Assembly (NCBI GenBank): GCA_937915065.1
Contig: CALDMR010000186.1
Location: forward strand, 1-14,708
DNA from: an uncultured Clostridia bacterium
Lineage (GTDB): Bacteria > Bacillota > Clostridia > Oscillospirales > Oscillospiraceae
DNA length: 14,708 nt
Direction of reading: 5' to 3'
This document shows positions 6,475 to 13,907 of this stretch, one piece after another. A program made the translations under genes and the position numbers. Within the stretch, counting starts at the first letter, position 1, and each line of letters begins with the position of its first letter. Below the pieces are notes generated by a model that saw only the letters and a list, made by a program, of their open reading frames with translations, had not been told where the DNA came from and searched no databases.

Positions 6475-8349
6475 ATGGGCAAAATTATTGGTATCGATTT
6501 GGGTACGACAAACTCTTGTGTATCCGTTATGGAAGGCGGCGAAGCCGTCGTTATTCCCAACGCTGAAGGCAACCGCACCACTCCTTCCGTGGTGGCATTC
6601 TCCAAGAACGGCGAGCGCATGGTGGGCCAGGTGGCAAAGCGTCAGGCAATCACCAACCCCGACCGCACCATCGCATCCATCAAGCGCCACATGGGCACCG
6701 ACTATAAAGTGAATGTGGACGGCAAGGCATACACGCCCCAGGAGATCAGCGCCATGGTGCTGAGCAAGCTGAAGAAGGACGCCGAGGCCTATCTGGGCCA
6801 GACTGTCACCGAGGCTGTCATCACGGTGCCCGCTTACTTCAACGACTCCCAGCGCCAGGCCACCAAGGACGCCGGTAAGATCGCCGGCCTGGAGGTCAAG
6901 CGTATCATCAACGAGCCCACCGCCGCAGCCCTGGCTTACGGCGCAGAAAAAGAAGCCAGCCAGAAGATCATGGTTTATGACCTGGGCGGCGGTACGTTCG
7001 ACGTGTCCATCCTGGACATCGGCGACGGCGTGGTGGAAGTGCTGTCCACCAACGGTAATACCCGCCTGGGCGGCGACGACTTTGACGAAGCCATTATGAA
7101 GTACCTGGTGGCCGAGTTCCAGAAGGAAAACGGCATCGACCTGAGCAGCGACAAGGTGGCTATGCAGCGCCTGAAGGAAGCTGCGGAGAAGGCAAAGATC
7201 GAGCTGTCCGGCATGACCACCACCAACATTAACCTGCCTTATATCACCGCTGACGCCACCGGCCCCAAGCATCTGGATGTGACTTTGAGCCGTGCGAAGT
7301 TCAATGAGCTGACCCACGACCTGGTGGAAGCTACCATGATTCCCGTGCGCAACGCCCTGAACGATGCGGGCCTGAATGCCAGCGAGATCTCCAAGGTGCT
7401 GCTGGTGGGCGGCTCCAGCCGTATTCCCGCTGTGCAGGAAGCTGTGACGAAGATCACCGGCAAAGAAGGCTTCAAGGGCATCAACCCCGACGAGTGCGTG
7501 GCTGTGGGCGCTGCGATCCAGGGCGGTATCCTGGGCGACGATCCCTCCGCGAAGAAGGATCTGCTGCTGCTGGACGTCACGCCCCTGTCCCTGGGTATTG
7601 AGACCATGGGCGGTGTGTGCACCAAGCTGATCGACCGCAACACCACCATCCCCGTGAAGAAGAGCCAGATCTTCTCCACCGCTGCCGATAACCAGACTTC
7701 TGTGGAAGTTAACGTGCTGCAGGGCGAGCGTGAAATGGCTCAGTACAACAAGTCCCTGGGCAAGTTCCATCTGGACGGCATTGCTCCCGCCCGCCGCGGT
7801 GTGCCTCAGATCGAAGTCACTTTCGATATCGACGCCAACGGCATCGTGAACGTGTCTGCCAAGGATCTTGGTACCGGTAAGGAGCAGCATATCACCATCA
7901 CTTCTTCCACCAATATGAGCAAGGAAGACATCGATAAGGCTGTGAAGGACGCCGAGCAGTACGCTGCCGAGGACGCCAAAATCAAGGAAGGCGTGGAAGT
8001 TCGCAACAGCGCCGACCAGGCGATCTATCAGAGCGAAAAGACCCTGGCAGATATGGCCGACAAGATCAGCGCCGAGGACAAGAGCAAGATCGAAACCGCG
8101 CTGAACAAGCTGAAGGAGACGGTCAAGGGCGACGATATCAACGCCATCAAGGCCGACACCGAGGCCCTGCAGCAGGCATTCTATGCTGTGTCTGAGCAGA
8201 TGTACAAGAACGCCAATCCCGAGGGCGCAGCTCAGGCCGGTGCAGACGCAGGCGCAGCTGCCGGCGGCGCCAATGCCCAGAACGGCGGCCAGTACTACGA
8301 CGCAGACTACAAAGTCGTGGACGACGATGAGAACAAGAACAACCAGTAA
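6475..8349 (+). CDS. dnaK: DnaK, Hsp70 chaperone
   Basis: 624 residues. The nucleotide-binding domain starts GIDLGTTNSC (phosphate loop 1, residues 6-15) and includes AYFNDSQRQATKDAG, NEPTAAALAYG, VYDLGGGTFDVS (phosphate loop 2, about 167-178) and VGGSSRIPAVQ. The interdomain linker LLLLDVTPL is at about 363-371. The substrate-binding domain and helical lid follow, then an Ala/Gly-rich tail ending in DYKVVDDDE, the usual C-terminal motif. The protein lacks the extra segment of about 24 residues in the ATPase domain of proteobacterial DnaK, as expected in Firmicutes. It folds and protects proteins together with DnaJ and GrpE. An AGGAGG site and AT-rich leader precede it. Confidence 0.98.
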   Translation: MGKIIGIDLGTTNSCVSVMEGGEAVVIPNAEGNRTTPSVVAFSKNGERMVGQVAKRQAITNPDRTIASIKRHMGTDYKVNVDGKAYTPQEISAMVLSKLKKDAEAYLGQTVTEAVITVPAYFNDSQRQATKDAGKIAGLEVKRIINEPTAAALAYGAEKEASQKIMVYDLGGGTFDVSILDIGDGVVEVLSTNGNTRLGGDDFDEAIMKYLVAEFQKENGIDLSSDKVAMQRLKEAAEKAKIELSGMTTTNINLPYITADATGPKHLDVTLSRAKFNELTHDLVEATMIPVRNALNDAGLNASEISKVLLVGGSSRIPAVQEAVTKITGKEGFKGINPDECVAVGAAIQGGILGDDPSAKKDLLLLDVTPLSLGIETMGGVCTKLIDRNTTIPVKKSQIFSTAADNQTSVEVNVLQGEREMAQYNKSLGKFHLDGIAPARRGVPQIEVTFDIDANGIVNVSAKDLGTGKEQHITITSSTNMSKEDIDKAVKDAEQYAAEDAKIKEGVEVRNSADQAIYQSEKTLADMADKISAEDKSKIETALNKLKETVKGDDINAIKADTEALQQAFYAVSEQMYKNANPEGAAQAGADAGAAAGGANAQNGGQYYDADYKVVDDDENKNNQ

Positions 8350-8372
8350 CGAAAATAAATACCGCTCTTTCC

Positions 8373-8400
8373 ATGGGACGGGGAGTTTTCCCCGCCCCAT
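8373..8400 (+). terminator. GC-rich hairpin between dnaK and dnaJ (possible attenuator)
   Basis: The stem ATGGGACGGGGA (8373-8384) pairs with TCCCCGCCCCAT (8389-8400) with a single A/C mismatch and a GTTT loop. Only ATTT follows, so termination would be partial. It sits 23 nt after dnaK and 24 nt before dnaJ, where it could lower dnaJ and distal expression relative to dnaK or protect the dnaK mRNA 3' end. Confidence 0.6.
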
Positions 8401-8424
8401 TTGGAGCTTGTAAGGTGAGCAGAT

Positions 8425-9570
8425 ATGGCAGAACAAAAACGAGATTATTACGAGGTGCTGGGCGTTGGCAAAAATGCCAGCGAGGCGGAGATCAAACGGG
8501 CCTACCGCAAGATGGCCAAGGAGAACCATCCCGACCTGCACCCCGGTGACAAGGAATGCGAAGCCCGCTTCAAGGAAGCCAACGAGGCCTACGAAGTGCT
8601 GAGCAATCCCGATAAAAAGGCGAAATATGACCAGTTCGGCTTTGCCGGCGTCGATCCGAATTACGGCGGCGGCGCGGGCTACGGCGGCGGTTTTACCGGC
8701 GATTTTGACTTTGGCGATTTGGGCGATATTTTCGGCAGCTTTTTCGGCGGCGGTTTTGGCGGAGGCCAGGCGCGCCGCAACGGTCCGGTGCGGGGCGAAA
8801 CGATCCGCACCTCCATTTCCATCAGCTTTGAAGAGGCGGCATTTGGCTGCGAAAAAGATGTGGTCATCAACCGCACGGAAAGCTGCAGCGAGTGCGGCGG
8901 CACAGGCTGTGCCAAGGGCACCACGGCAGAAGTCTGCCCCGATTGCCACGGCAGCGGCAATGTGCAGGTGCGCCGGCAGACGCCTATGGGCGTGTTTGCC
9001 ACTACTCAGACCTGCCAGAAGTGCCACGGCACCGGTAAAATTATTCATCAGCCCTGCACCAAGTGCCACGGCGCCGGTGTGGAGCGCCGCCAGCGCACCA
9101 TCAAGGCCACCATTCCCGCCGGTATCGATAACGGCCAGACCATTTCTCTGCGGGGCCAGGGCAATGCAGGCAAAAACGGCGGCGGCGCAGGCGATCTGCA
9201 CATCACTGTGACGGTGCGGCCCCACGAAATCTTCCGCCGGGAGGGCAATTCCGTCCTTTGCGAAGCGCCGATCACCTTTGTGCAGGCGGCGCTGGGCGCG
9301 GAAATGGAGATCCCCACCATCGACGGCAAGGTGAAATACACGGTGCCCGAAGGCACTCAGAGCGGCACTGTATTCCGCCTGCGGGGCAAGGGCATTCCGA
9401 ATCTGAACGGAAAAGGACGGGGCGATCAGTTCGTCACGGTGTATGTGGAAACGCCCCGCAATCTGAACAACGAACAGCGGGAAGCACTGAAAAAATTCGG
9501 TGAGACCCTGGGCGAGAACAACTACGAAGAGCGCAAGGGCTTTTTCAAGAAGTTCAAGAAAAAAGACTAA
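8425..9570 (+). CDS. dnaJ: DnaJ, Hsp40 co-chaperone
   Basis: 381 residues, a full type-I DnaJ. The J domain (1-70) has the HPD motif at 35-37 that stimulates DnaK ATPase. A Gly/Phe-rich linker (about 72-115) is followed by a zinc domain with all four repeats: CSECGGTG (154), CPDCHGSG (171), CQKCHGTG (197) and CTKCHGAG (211). The C-terminal substrate-binding domains contain the usual GDLHITVTVRPHEIFRREGN and GTVFRLRGKGIP stretches. The start follows AAGGTGAG. It sits 75 nt after dnaK, across a hairpin, and 20 nt before the PHP gene, so the operon continues. Confidence 0.98.
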   Translation: MAEQKRDYYEVLGVGKNASEAEIKRAYRKMAKENHPDLHPGDKECEARFKEANEAYEVLSNPDKKAKYDQFGFAGVDPNYGGGAGYGGGFTGDFDFGDLGDIFGSFFGGGFGGGQARRNGPVRGETIRTSISISFEEAAFGCEKDVVINRTESCSECGGTGCAKGTTAEVCPDCHGSGNVQVRRQTPMGVFATTQTCQKCHGTGKIIHQPCTKCHGAGVERRQRTIKATIPAGIDNGQTISLRGQGNAGKNGGGAGDLHITVTVRPHEIFRREGNSVLCEAPITFVQAALGAEMEIPTIDGKVKYTVPEGTQSGTVFRLRGKGIPNLNGKGRGDQFVTVYVETPRNLNNEQREALKKFGETLGENNYEERKGFFKKFKKKD

Positions 9571-9590
9571 AGGTCAAGGGGGCGTACAGG

Positions 9591-10397
9591 ATGTATCTGG
9601 CAGACTATCACACCCATTCCACCTGCAGCGACGACGGGCATCATACCATGACGGAAATGGCGGCGGCTGCCGCTGCCGCCGGGCTGGATGAGATCTGCCT
9701 GACAGATCATGTGGACGTGGTTGACTGGCAGGGAAACCAGGTGACGGAGCACTCCTGGCAAAAGGCTGTGGAGCAGCATGAAGCGGCCCGGGCCGCGCTG
9801 GGCGGAACCATCAAGATCCAGCTGGGCGTGGAGCTGGGGCAGGCCACGGAGGATTTTGCCCGGGCCGACCGCTTTCTGGACGCTGCCCCGCCCCTTGACT
9901 TTATCATCGGTTCGCTGCATAATTTATCTTGGGACTATGGCCGCCGGGACTTTTGCACCCTGGAAGGGGTGGACGATGCCTTTGCCCGGTCGGCCATTGC
10001 CGCCTATCTGGCAGAGATGCTGGAGCTGTGCAAATGGGGCCGCTTCAGCGTTATCGGACATTTGACGCTGCCGCTGCGCTATCTCAATGAACATTTGGGT
10101 ATGCATGTGACCTTTGATGGATTTGAGGATATTCTGGCCGAGATTTTCCGCACCATTATCCCCAAGGGCATCGGCATCGAGCTGAATACCAACCGGGGCC
10201 ATACGCCCCTGCCGGATCGGGAGATCCTGCAGCTCTATCGGGAGCTGGGCGGAGAACTGATCACGCTGGGCAGCGATGCCCATACGCCGGAATTTGTGGG
10301 CTGTGTGATCCGGGAGCGCCAGCAGCTGCTGCGCGACTGTGGTTTCCGCTATTTTGCAACATACGAACAACTGAAACCTGTTTACCATAAACTGTAA
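9591..10397 (+). CDS. PHP-domain phosphoesterase, histidinol-phosphatase (HisK/HisJ) family
   Basis: 268 residues, matching the PHP histidinol-phosphatase family in size. The metal ligands typical of PHP enzymes are all visible: His7 and His9 (DYHTHS), His40 (LTDHVD), Glu81 (LGVELG), His110 (GSLHN), His157 (VIGHL), and Asp229/His231 (GSDAHTP). The likely activity is hydrolysis of a phosphate monoester such as L-histidinol phosphate in the cytoplasm. No other his gene is in the window, and PHP proteins of this type are also assigned to other phosphoesters, so the substrate is uncertain. The start at 9591 follows CAAGGGGG. Gaps of 20 nt on either side place it in the same transcript as dnaJ and rpiB. 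Confidence 0.85.
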   Translation: MYLADYHTHSTCSDDGHHTMTEMAAAAAAAGLDEICLTDHVDVVDWQGNQVTEHSWQKAVEQHEAARAALGGTIKIQLGVELGQATEDFARADRFLDAAPPLDFIIGSLHNLSWDYGRRDFCTLEGVDDAFARSAIAAYLAEMLELCKWGRFSVIGHLTLPLRYLNEHLGMHVTFDGFEDILAEIFRTIIPKGIGIELNTNRGHTPLPDREILQLYRELGGELITLGSDAHTPEFVGCVIRERQQLLRDCGFRYFATYEQLKPVYHKL

Positions 10398-10417
10398 AAA
10401 ATCTGGGAGGCGCGAGC

Positions 10418-10855
10418 ATGAAAATCGCTATTGGCTGCGACCACGGCGGCTATGATCTGAAAGAACACATTGTCAAATTCCTGCAGGACCGGGGTCATGA
10501 AGTTCAGGATTGCGGCACTTACAGCAAGGAGAGCTGCGATTATCCCATTTTTGGCGAAGCGGCCGCCCGGGCGGTGGCTTCCGGCGACTGCGAACGGGGC
10601 ATCGTGATCTGCACCACGGGCATCGGCATCTCCATTGCTGCCAACAAGGTGAAGGGCATCCGCTGCGCCCATGTGAGCGAGCCCCTGTCTGCGGAAATGA
10701 CCCGCCGCCATAATGACGCCAATATGCTGGCGCTGGGGGCGGGAGTGATTGGCCAGAATATGGCAGAACGCTGCGTGGAAGTCTTTTTGAACACAGACTT
10801 TGAAGGCGGCCGCCATGGGCGCCGCGTGGGAGAGCTGGACGCCATCGAACCCTGA
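10418..10855 (+). CDS. rpiB: RpiB, ribose-5-phosphate isomerase B
   Basis: 145 residues, full length for the RpiB/LacAB family. It interconverts ribose 5-phosphate and ribulose 5-phosphate in the pentose phosphate pathway. Visible active-site residues are Asp8-His9 (CDHGG), Cys65 in GIVICTTGIGISIAANK, and His98 in TRRHNDANMLALG. The family's common CGTGIG loop is CTTGIG here, a modest change near the catalytic Cys and probably tolerated. A GGGAGG site precedes ATG 10418. It lies 20 nt after the PHP gene and 28 nt before the next gene, consistent with co-transcription. LacA/LacB-type sugar isomerase is an alternative, but no lac-type genes are near. Confidence 0.94.
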   Translation: MKIAIGCDHGGYDLKEHIVKFLQDRGHEVQDCGTYSKESCDYPIFGEAAARAVASGDCERGIVICTTGIGISIAANKVKGIRCAHVSEPLSAEMTRRHNDANMLALGAGVIGQNMAERCVEVFLNTDFEGGRHGRRVGELDAIEP

Positions 10856-10883
10856 AAAAGTTTCAGCGAAAGGAGAACAGGCC

Positions 10884-11897
10884 ATGGCGACAAAGGGCTA
10901 TCAAAGTTATCGGGGCCGGATGCCCGGCTGGAAAAAGATTTTGATCGCGCTTCTGGTGGCGATCCTGGTGTGTGCGCTGGCAGTGCTGGTGCTGCAGCGC
11001 AACCAGGTGTTTGACGCCGACGGAGTTCATATTAAGCTGCCCTTTGGCGTTCAGGAAACGCGCCCCTCTTCCGGCAGTACGGATGAGGAGGGGCGGGATG
11101 ATGGCCTGATCATTGATATTCAGGAGCCGGAAGCGCAAATGGAAGAACTCCATGGCCGCAGTTTTGACGCGGCGCTGCTGCAAGGGGAAACGTTTGGAGC
11201 CCTGCAGGAGGGGGAGCATCCGGTGCTGACCATGAAAGCGGCCAACGGCGCCGTTCTGTACGGCAGCGTTCAGGATGCGGCGGCCTCCATGGTGCGCGAA
11301 AAAATTGCGAACCGCCGCGCGGTGGCCCGGATCTCCTGTTTTGCCGATACGCAGAAAGCCGACGGGGAGAACGGCTTGGCGGTGATGAGCGTCAGCGGCA
11401 AGGCCTGGCGGGACCCCGACGGCAAAGCCTGGCTGGATCCCTACAACACGGAAGTGACCGGCTATTTGACGCAGATCATTCAGGACTGCGCGGAACTGGG
11501 TTTTGCCGAGATCGTGCTGGACGATGTGCAGTTCCCGAACTACGGCGTTGTAGACCGGGTGACATACGGTGACAGGACGGATACGCCGGAAACCCGGATT
11601 GCGGCCATCGGAGCCTTCCTGGATGCGGCCCGCGCAGCGGCGGAGGAGGCCGGAGTGACGCTGGCCGTTGCATTGCCGGCGGCTTTGCTGGAAACCGGAA
11701 CAGACTCTGTGGCTGGCTGGGATCTGGCGGATATTGCCGGGCGGGTGGATCGCATCTATATGGAAGCGGCGGATCAAAGCGCCGCAGACAGCGCCCGGGC
11801 AGCGGTGGCTGCTTTGCGGGAGGATGTGCCTGCCGAAGTATTCTTTGTGGCGGAAACGGCCGCTCCCATCACCGGCGGCAGCTATGTGCTGCGCTGA
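10884..11897 (+). CDS. Membrane-anchored putative glycoside-hydrolase-like protein (PF13200/DUF4015 type)
   Basis: 337 residues from ATG 10884, chosen because AAAGGAG lies 9 nt upstream; an in-frame upstream ATG at 10800 would overlap rpiB by 19 codons and is unlikely. A short basic N-terminus is followed by one membrane anchor (about 17-37) and an acidic, low-complexity spacer (about 58-90). A TIM-barrel-like domain follows, with ARISCFADT (148-156), WRDPDGKAWLDPYN (175-188) and AELGFAEIVLDDVQFPNYG (203-221). These last blocks match the PF13200 'putative glycosyl hydrolase' pattern W.dp...GfdEI.fDyvrFP. The protein probably faces outward and may act on a surface or wall polysaccharide; no activity is proven for the family as far as I know. 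It is last in the extended heat-shock operon, followed by a terminator. Confidence 0.75.
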   Translation: MATKGYQSYRGRMPGWKKILIALLVAILVCALAVLVLQRNQVFDADGVHIKLPFGVQETRPSSGSTDEEGRDDGLIIDIQEPEAQMEELHGRSFDAALLQGETFGALQEGEHPVLTMKAANGAVLYGSVQDAAASMVREKIANRRAVARISCFADTQKADGENGLAVMSVSGKAWRDPDGKAWLDPYNTEVTGYLTQIIQDCAELGFAEIVLDDVQFPNYGVVDRVTYGDRTDTPETRIAAIGAFLDAARAAAEEAGVTLAVALPAALLETGTDSVAGWDLADIAGRVDRIYMEAADQSAADSARAAVAALREDVPAEVFFVAETAAPITGGSYVLR

Positions 11898-11922
11898 GGG
11901 GAACGGCGGCAAAAACAGAATC

Positions 11923-11960
11923 AGCCCCGGCCCGGTATCTCCCGGGCCGGGGCTTTTATT
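11923..11960 (+). terminator. Strong Rho-independent terminator ending the extended heat-shock operon
   Basis: AGCCCCGGCCCGG (11923-11935) pairs perfectly with CCGGGCCGGGGCT (11942-11954) around a TATCTC loop and is followed by TTTATTT. It lies 25 nt after the PF13200-type gene. Confidence 0.92.
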
Positions 11961-12032
11961 TGCCCAAAGGGGGCCTGCGGCCGCCGGAGCAATTTTTTGC
12001 ATTGCCGCGCCGCCCGGATTTTGCACAACTGC

Positions 12033-12061
12033 TTGCAATAGCAGGTGTTTTGTACTACAAT
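12033..12061 (+). promoter_or_regulatory. Sigma-A-type promoter for the Spo0A-like gene
   Basis: TTGCAA (12033-12038), a 17-bp spacer and TACAAT (12056-12061) form a good promoter. The predicted start, about 12068, lies downstream of the ATG at 12060, so that ATG would not be on the transcript; this supports translation from GTG 12105. I saw no clear 0A box (TGTCGAA) or sigma-H pair nearby. Confidence 0.65.
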
Positions 12062-12104
12062 GGGTTGCGAAATTGCAGATGCGGGGGAAAGGAAGCGGAA
12101 AACA

Positions 12105-12884
12105 GTGGCGGGAAATATCGGAGTTGTCCTTGTGGATGGAGACCGGGAAGATCGCGGGTTGCTGCAGGAACGGTTGGATTCCTGTAATGGGTTCCGGGTT
12201 CTGGCCGCGGTGGCCGATGGGGCGGCTGCTCTGGAGGCTGTGCAGGAACTGCGGCCACAGTATGTCATCATGGAATTGATCTTGCAGGGGATGGATGGAC
12301 TGACGCTGCTGCGGCAGATTATGCAGGAGCGCTGCCCGCCGAAGGTGATTGTTCTTTCCCGTTGGATGAACCGGGACATGGTATCTGCGGCGCTGAGCCG
12401 CGGGGCCAGCTATTATCTGACAAAACCCTGCGATATCGACTCCTTGGCGGAACAGATGCGGGAAAACCAGGGGAGTTGCGCGGCGTCCTTTGTGCGCGAC
12501 ACGGCGGAGGCAGAGCGGGTCACGGTGGAAACGCTGCGCAATCTGGGCGTGGCGCCCCGGTGCGCAGGTATGCACCTGGCGCGGGACATGATCCTTTTGG
12601 CCCTGGAAGAGCCGGAGCGCCTGCATGCCATTGCGGAGAAGATATACCATCCCTTTTTGCGGGATGAGACAGACAGCATCAAGCGGATCGAGCGCTCTTT
12701 GCGCTATGTGATCGAAACGGCCTGGAATAACGCCGGCGCGGCGGAGTTTCAGCTGCAGCTGTTTGGCAACACAGTGCGCAGCAAGTGCGGCAGGCCCAGC
12801 AACGGTGCCTTTTTGACCGTGGTGACGGAATCTGTGCGCATGGCGTTGCGGCAGCAGGAGGGACAGGTGAAAACGGGCACATAA
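12105..12884 (+). CDS. Divergent Spo0A-like response regulator with Glu at the phosphoacceptor site
   Basis: 259 residues from GTG 12105, preceded by AAAGGAAG; Bacillus Spo0A is of similar length. Residues 5-123 form a receiver domain and about 139-250 match the Spo0A-specific DNA-binding domain (LRNLGVAP, KIYHPFLRD, KRIERSLRYVIETAW, LFGNTV, RPSNGAFLTVV). In the receiver, the acidic pocket is D11-G12 rather than D-D, the phosphorylated Asp is Glu57 (VIMELILQGMDGL), and the following Pro is Gln; Ser85 and Lys107 remain. Phosphorylation as in normal Spo0A is therefore unlikely, and Glu may mimic the active state. Conserved Spo0A positions (HIKGYLYLREAI, SRVERAIRHAIEVAWSRG) are altered, so this is more likely a paralog than the sporulation master regulator. 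It has its own promoter and lacks the usual spoIVB neighbour upstream. Confidence 0.85.
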   Translation: MAGNIGVVLVDGDREDRGLLQERLDSCNGFRVLAAVADGAAALEAVQELRPQYVIMELILQGMDGLTLLRQIMQERCPPKVIVLSRWMNRDMVSAALSRGASYYLTKPCDIDSLAEQMRENQGSCAASFVRDTAEAERVTVETLRNLGVAPRCAGMHLARDMILLALEEPERLHAIAEKIYHPFLRDETDSIKRIERSLRYVIETAWNNAGAAEFQLQLFGNTVRSKCGRPSNGAFLTVVTESVRMALRQQEGQVKTGT

Positions 12885-12895
12885 AGGGCTTACGG

Positions 12896-12923
12896 GCAGA
12901 CGCCGCACCGGTGCGGCGTCTGC
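12896..12923. terminator. Perfect 28-bp palindrome, probable terminator hairpin
   Basis: GCAGACGCCGCACC (12896-12909) is followed immediately by its exact reverse complement (12910-12923), 11 nt after the stop of the Spo0A-like gene. The trailing TCATTT is a weak T tract, so termination may be incomplete and the next gene could be partly co-transcribed. Confidence 0.65.
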
Positions 12924-12986
12924 TCATTTCCGTGGCGTTACAGATTCTGAAAGGGCCGCTGACACCGGCCATGGGGGGAAAACAGA

Positions 12987-13862
12987 ATGGAAGCACAAAA
13001 GATCCTGGCGGCGTCGATTTTGCTGTATGGCGCGGCCTATGCCCTCTGCCTATGCCGCAGTGCCTGGCGGGACCGTGAAAAGGTGCGCGGAGAGCAGGGG
13101 AAGTTTTGGCAGCTGTCTCTGGGCGAGGGCGTGGTGTTTTTCTTCACCACCATGGGGTTCCCGGATTTTATATTGAATACGCTGTTGTTTCAAAAGACAG
13201 GCTGGGTGGAGGACCGGCGGCTGCCGGGGACGCTGGTGGCCTCCTCGGTGCTGGCGGGATCGGTGATCGCATTCAGTTATCTGCGGGGCGGCGAGCCGCT
13301 GGGGCTGACCACGCTGCTGCTCTGCATGGGGGCCATCGCGGCGGGGAGCCTGACGGGCGCCCGGGTCATGACCGGCCTGGACGGCAAAACCATCCGGAAG
13401 ATCATGGGTGTGGCCATTATTTGCTCCATGGGCGCGTTGGTTTTTAAGATGATCGTCTCTGCCGGGGCAGTGGGCACGGCCACCAGTTTGTCGCCGGTTC
13501 AGCTCTGCATTGCGCTGCCGATTATTTTCCTGCTGGGATTTATCAATATGTTCGGCGTGCCCATGAAGCCGCCTGCGGTGGCGCTGTTTCTGCTGCTGGG
13601 TATGTCGCCCATGAGTACGCTGACGCTGATGCTGGCCATGGGTGTGGCCAGCCCCATGGCCGGCGGCGTGCGGGTGCTCCGCAGCGGCCTTTATCAGAAG
13701 AAAATTGCCCTGGCGGCGGTAACTTTTGGCACGCTGGGGGCGCTGGCGGGCACGGCCTTCACCGTCAGCCTGAATGCCACAGCCCTGAGCGTGATCCTGC
13801 TGGCGATCATGGCGGTCACCGCCGTGACCATGCTCCGGCCCCAGGGGCAGCGCGGCGCATGA
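12987..13862 (+). CDS. TSUP (TauE/SafE-like) family membrane permease
   Basis: 291 residues with eight or nine hydrophobic segments (about 6-23, 47-67, 79-98, 106-128, 137-155, 171-190, 197-217, 239-259, 262-282). The first half has GEGVVFFFTTMGFPDFILNT, then EDRRLPGTLVAS, and a GSLTGARVMTGLDGKTIRKIMG loop, a pattern seen in TSUP-like proteins. The second half has a related FGVPMKPPAVALFLLLG stretch. Members of the family move sulfite, sulfonates or other small anions, but the substrate here is unknown and no sulfur-metabolism genes are adjacent. The start is set by GGGGGGA 8 nt upstream. No convincing promoter lies between the palindrome at 12896 and this gene. Family call is moderate confidence; membrane nature is certain. 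Confidence 0.72.
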   Translation: MEAQKILAASILLYGAAYALCLCRSAWRDREKVRGEQGKFWQLSLGEGVVFFFTTMGFPDFILNTLLFQKTGWVEDRRLPGTLVASSVLAGSVIAFSYLRGGEPLGLTTLLLCMGAIAAGSLTGARVMTGLDGKTIRKIMGVAIICSMGALVFKMIVSAGAVGTATSLSPVQLCIALPIIFLLGFINMFGVPMKPPAVALFLLLGMSPMSTLTLMLAMGVASPMAGGVRVLRSGLYQKKIALAAVTFGTLGALAGTAFTVSLNATALSVILLAIMAVTAVTMLRPQGQRGA

Positions 13863-13907
13863 CCGGGGCAGCCAGGGCGAATTTTTCGGAAAAGTGGCGA
13901 ATACCCC

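Noticed and set aside
6451..9225. A 924-codon open frame on the minus strand opposite dnaK and dnaJ
   Set aside because: It is antisense to two well-conserved chaperone genes, has low-complexity His/Ala/Leu/Gly-rich composition and no recognisable domain. GC-rich, biased codon use on the sense strand explains it.
10800..10883. 28-codon N-terminal extension of the PF13200-like protein
   Set aside because: It overlaps the rpiB 3' end, has no SD, and the shorter start has AAAGGAG and gives a normal membrane-anchor N-terminus.
12040..12075. A sigma-H promoter or 0A box upstream of the Spo0A-like gene
   Set aside because: The AGGTGTTT and GCGAAAT stretches are too poor and badly spaced for sigma-H, and no TGTCGAA-type box was seen.
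10863..12908. A 681-codon minus-strand open frame across the PF13200-like gene and the Spo0A-like gene
   Set aside because: It spans a terminator and two recognisable sense genes and resembles no protein family; it is a composition shadow.
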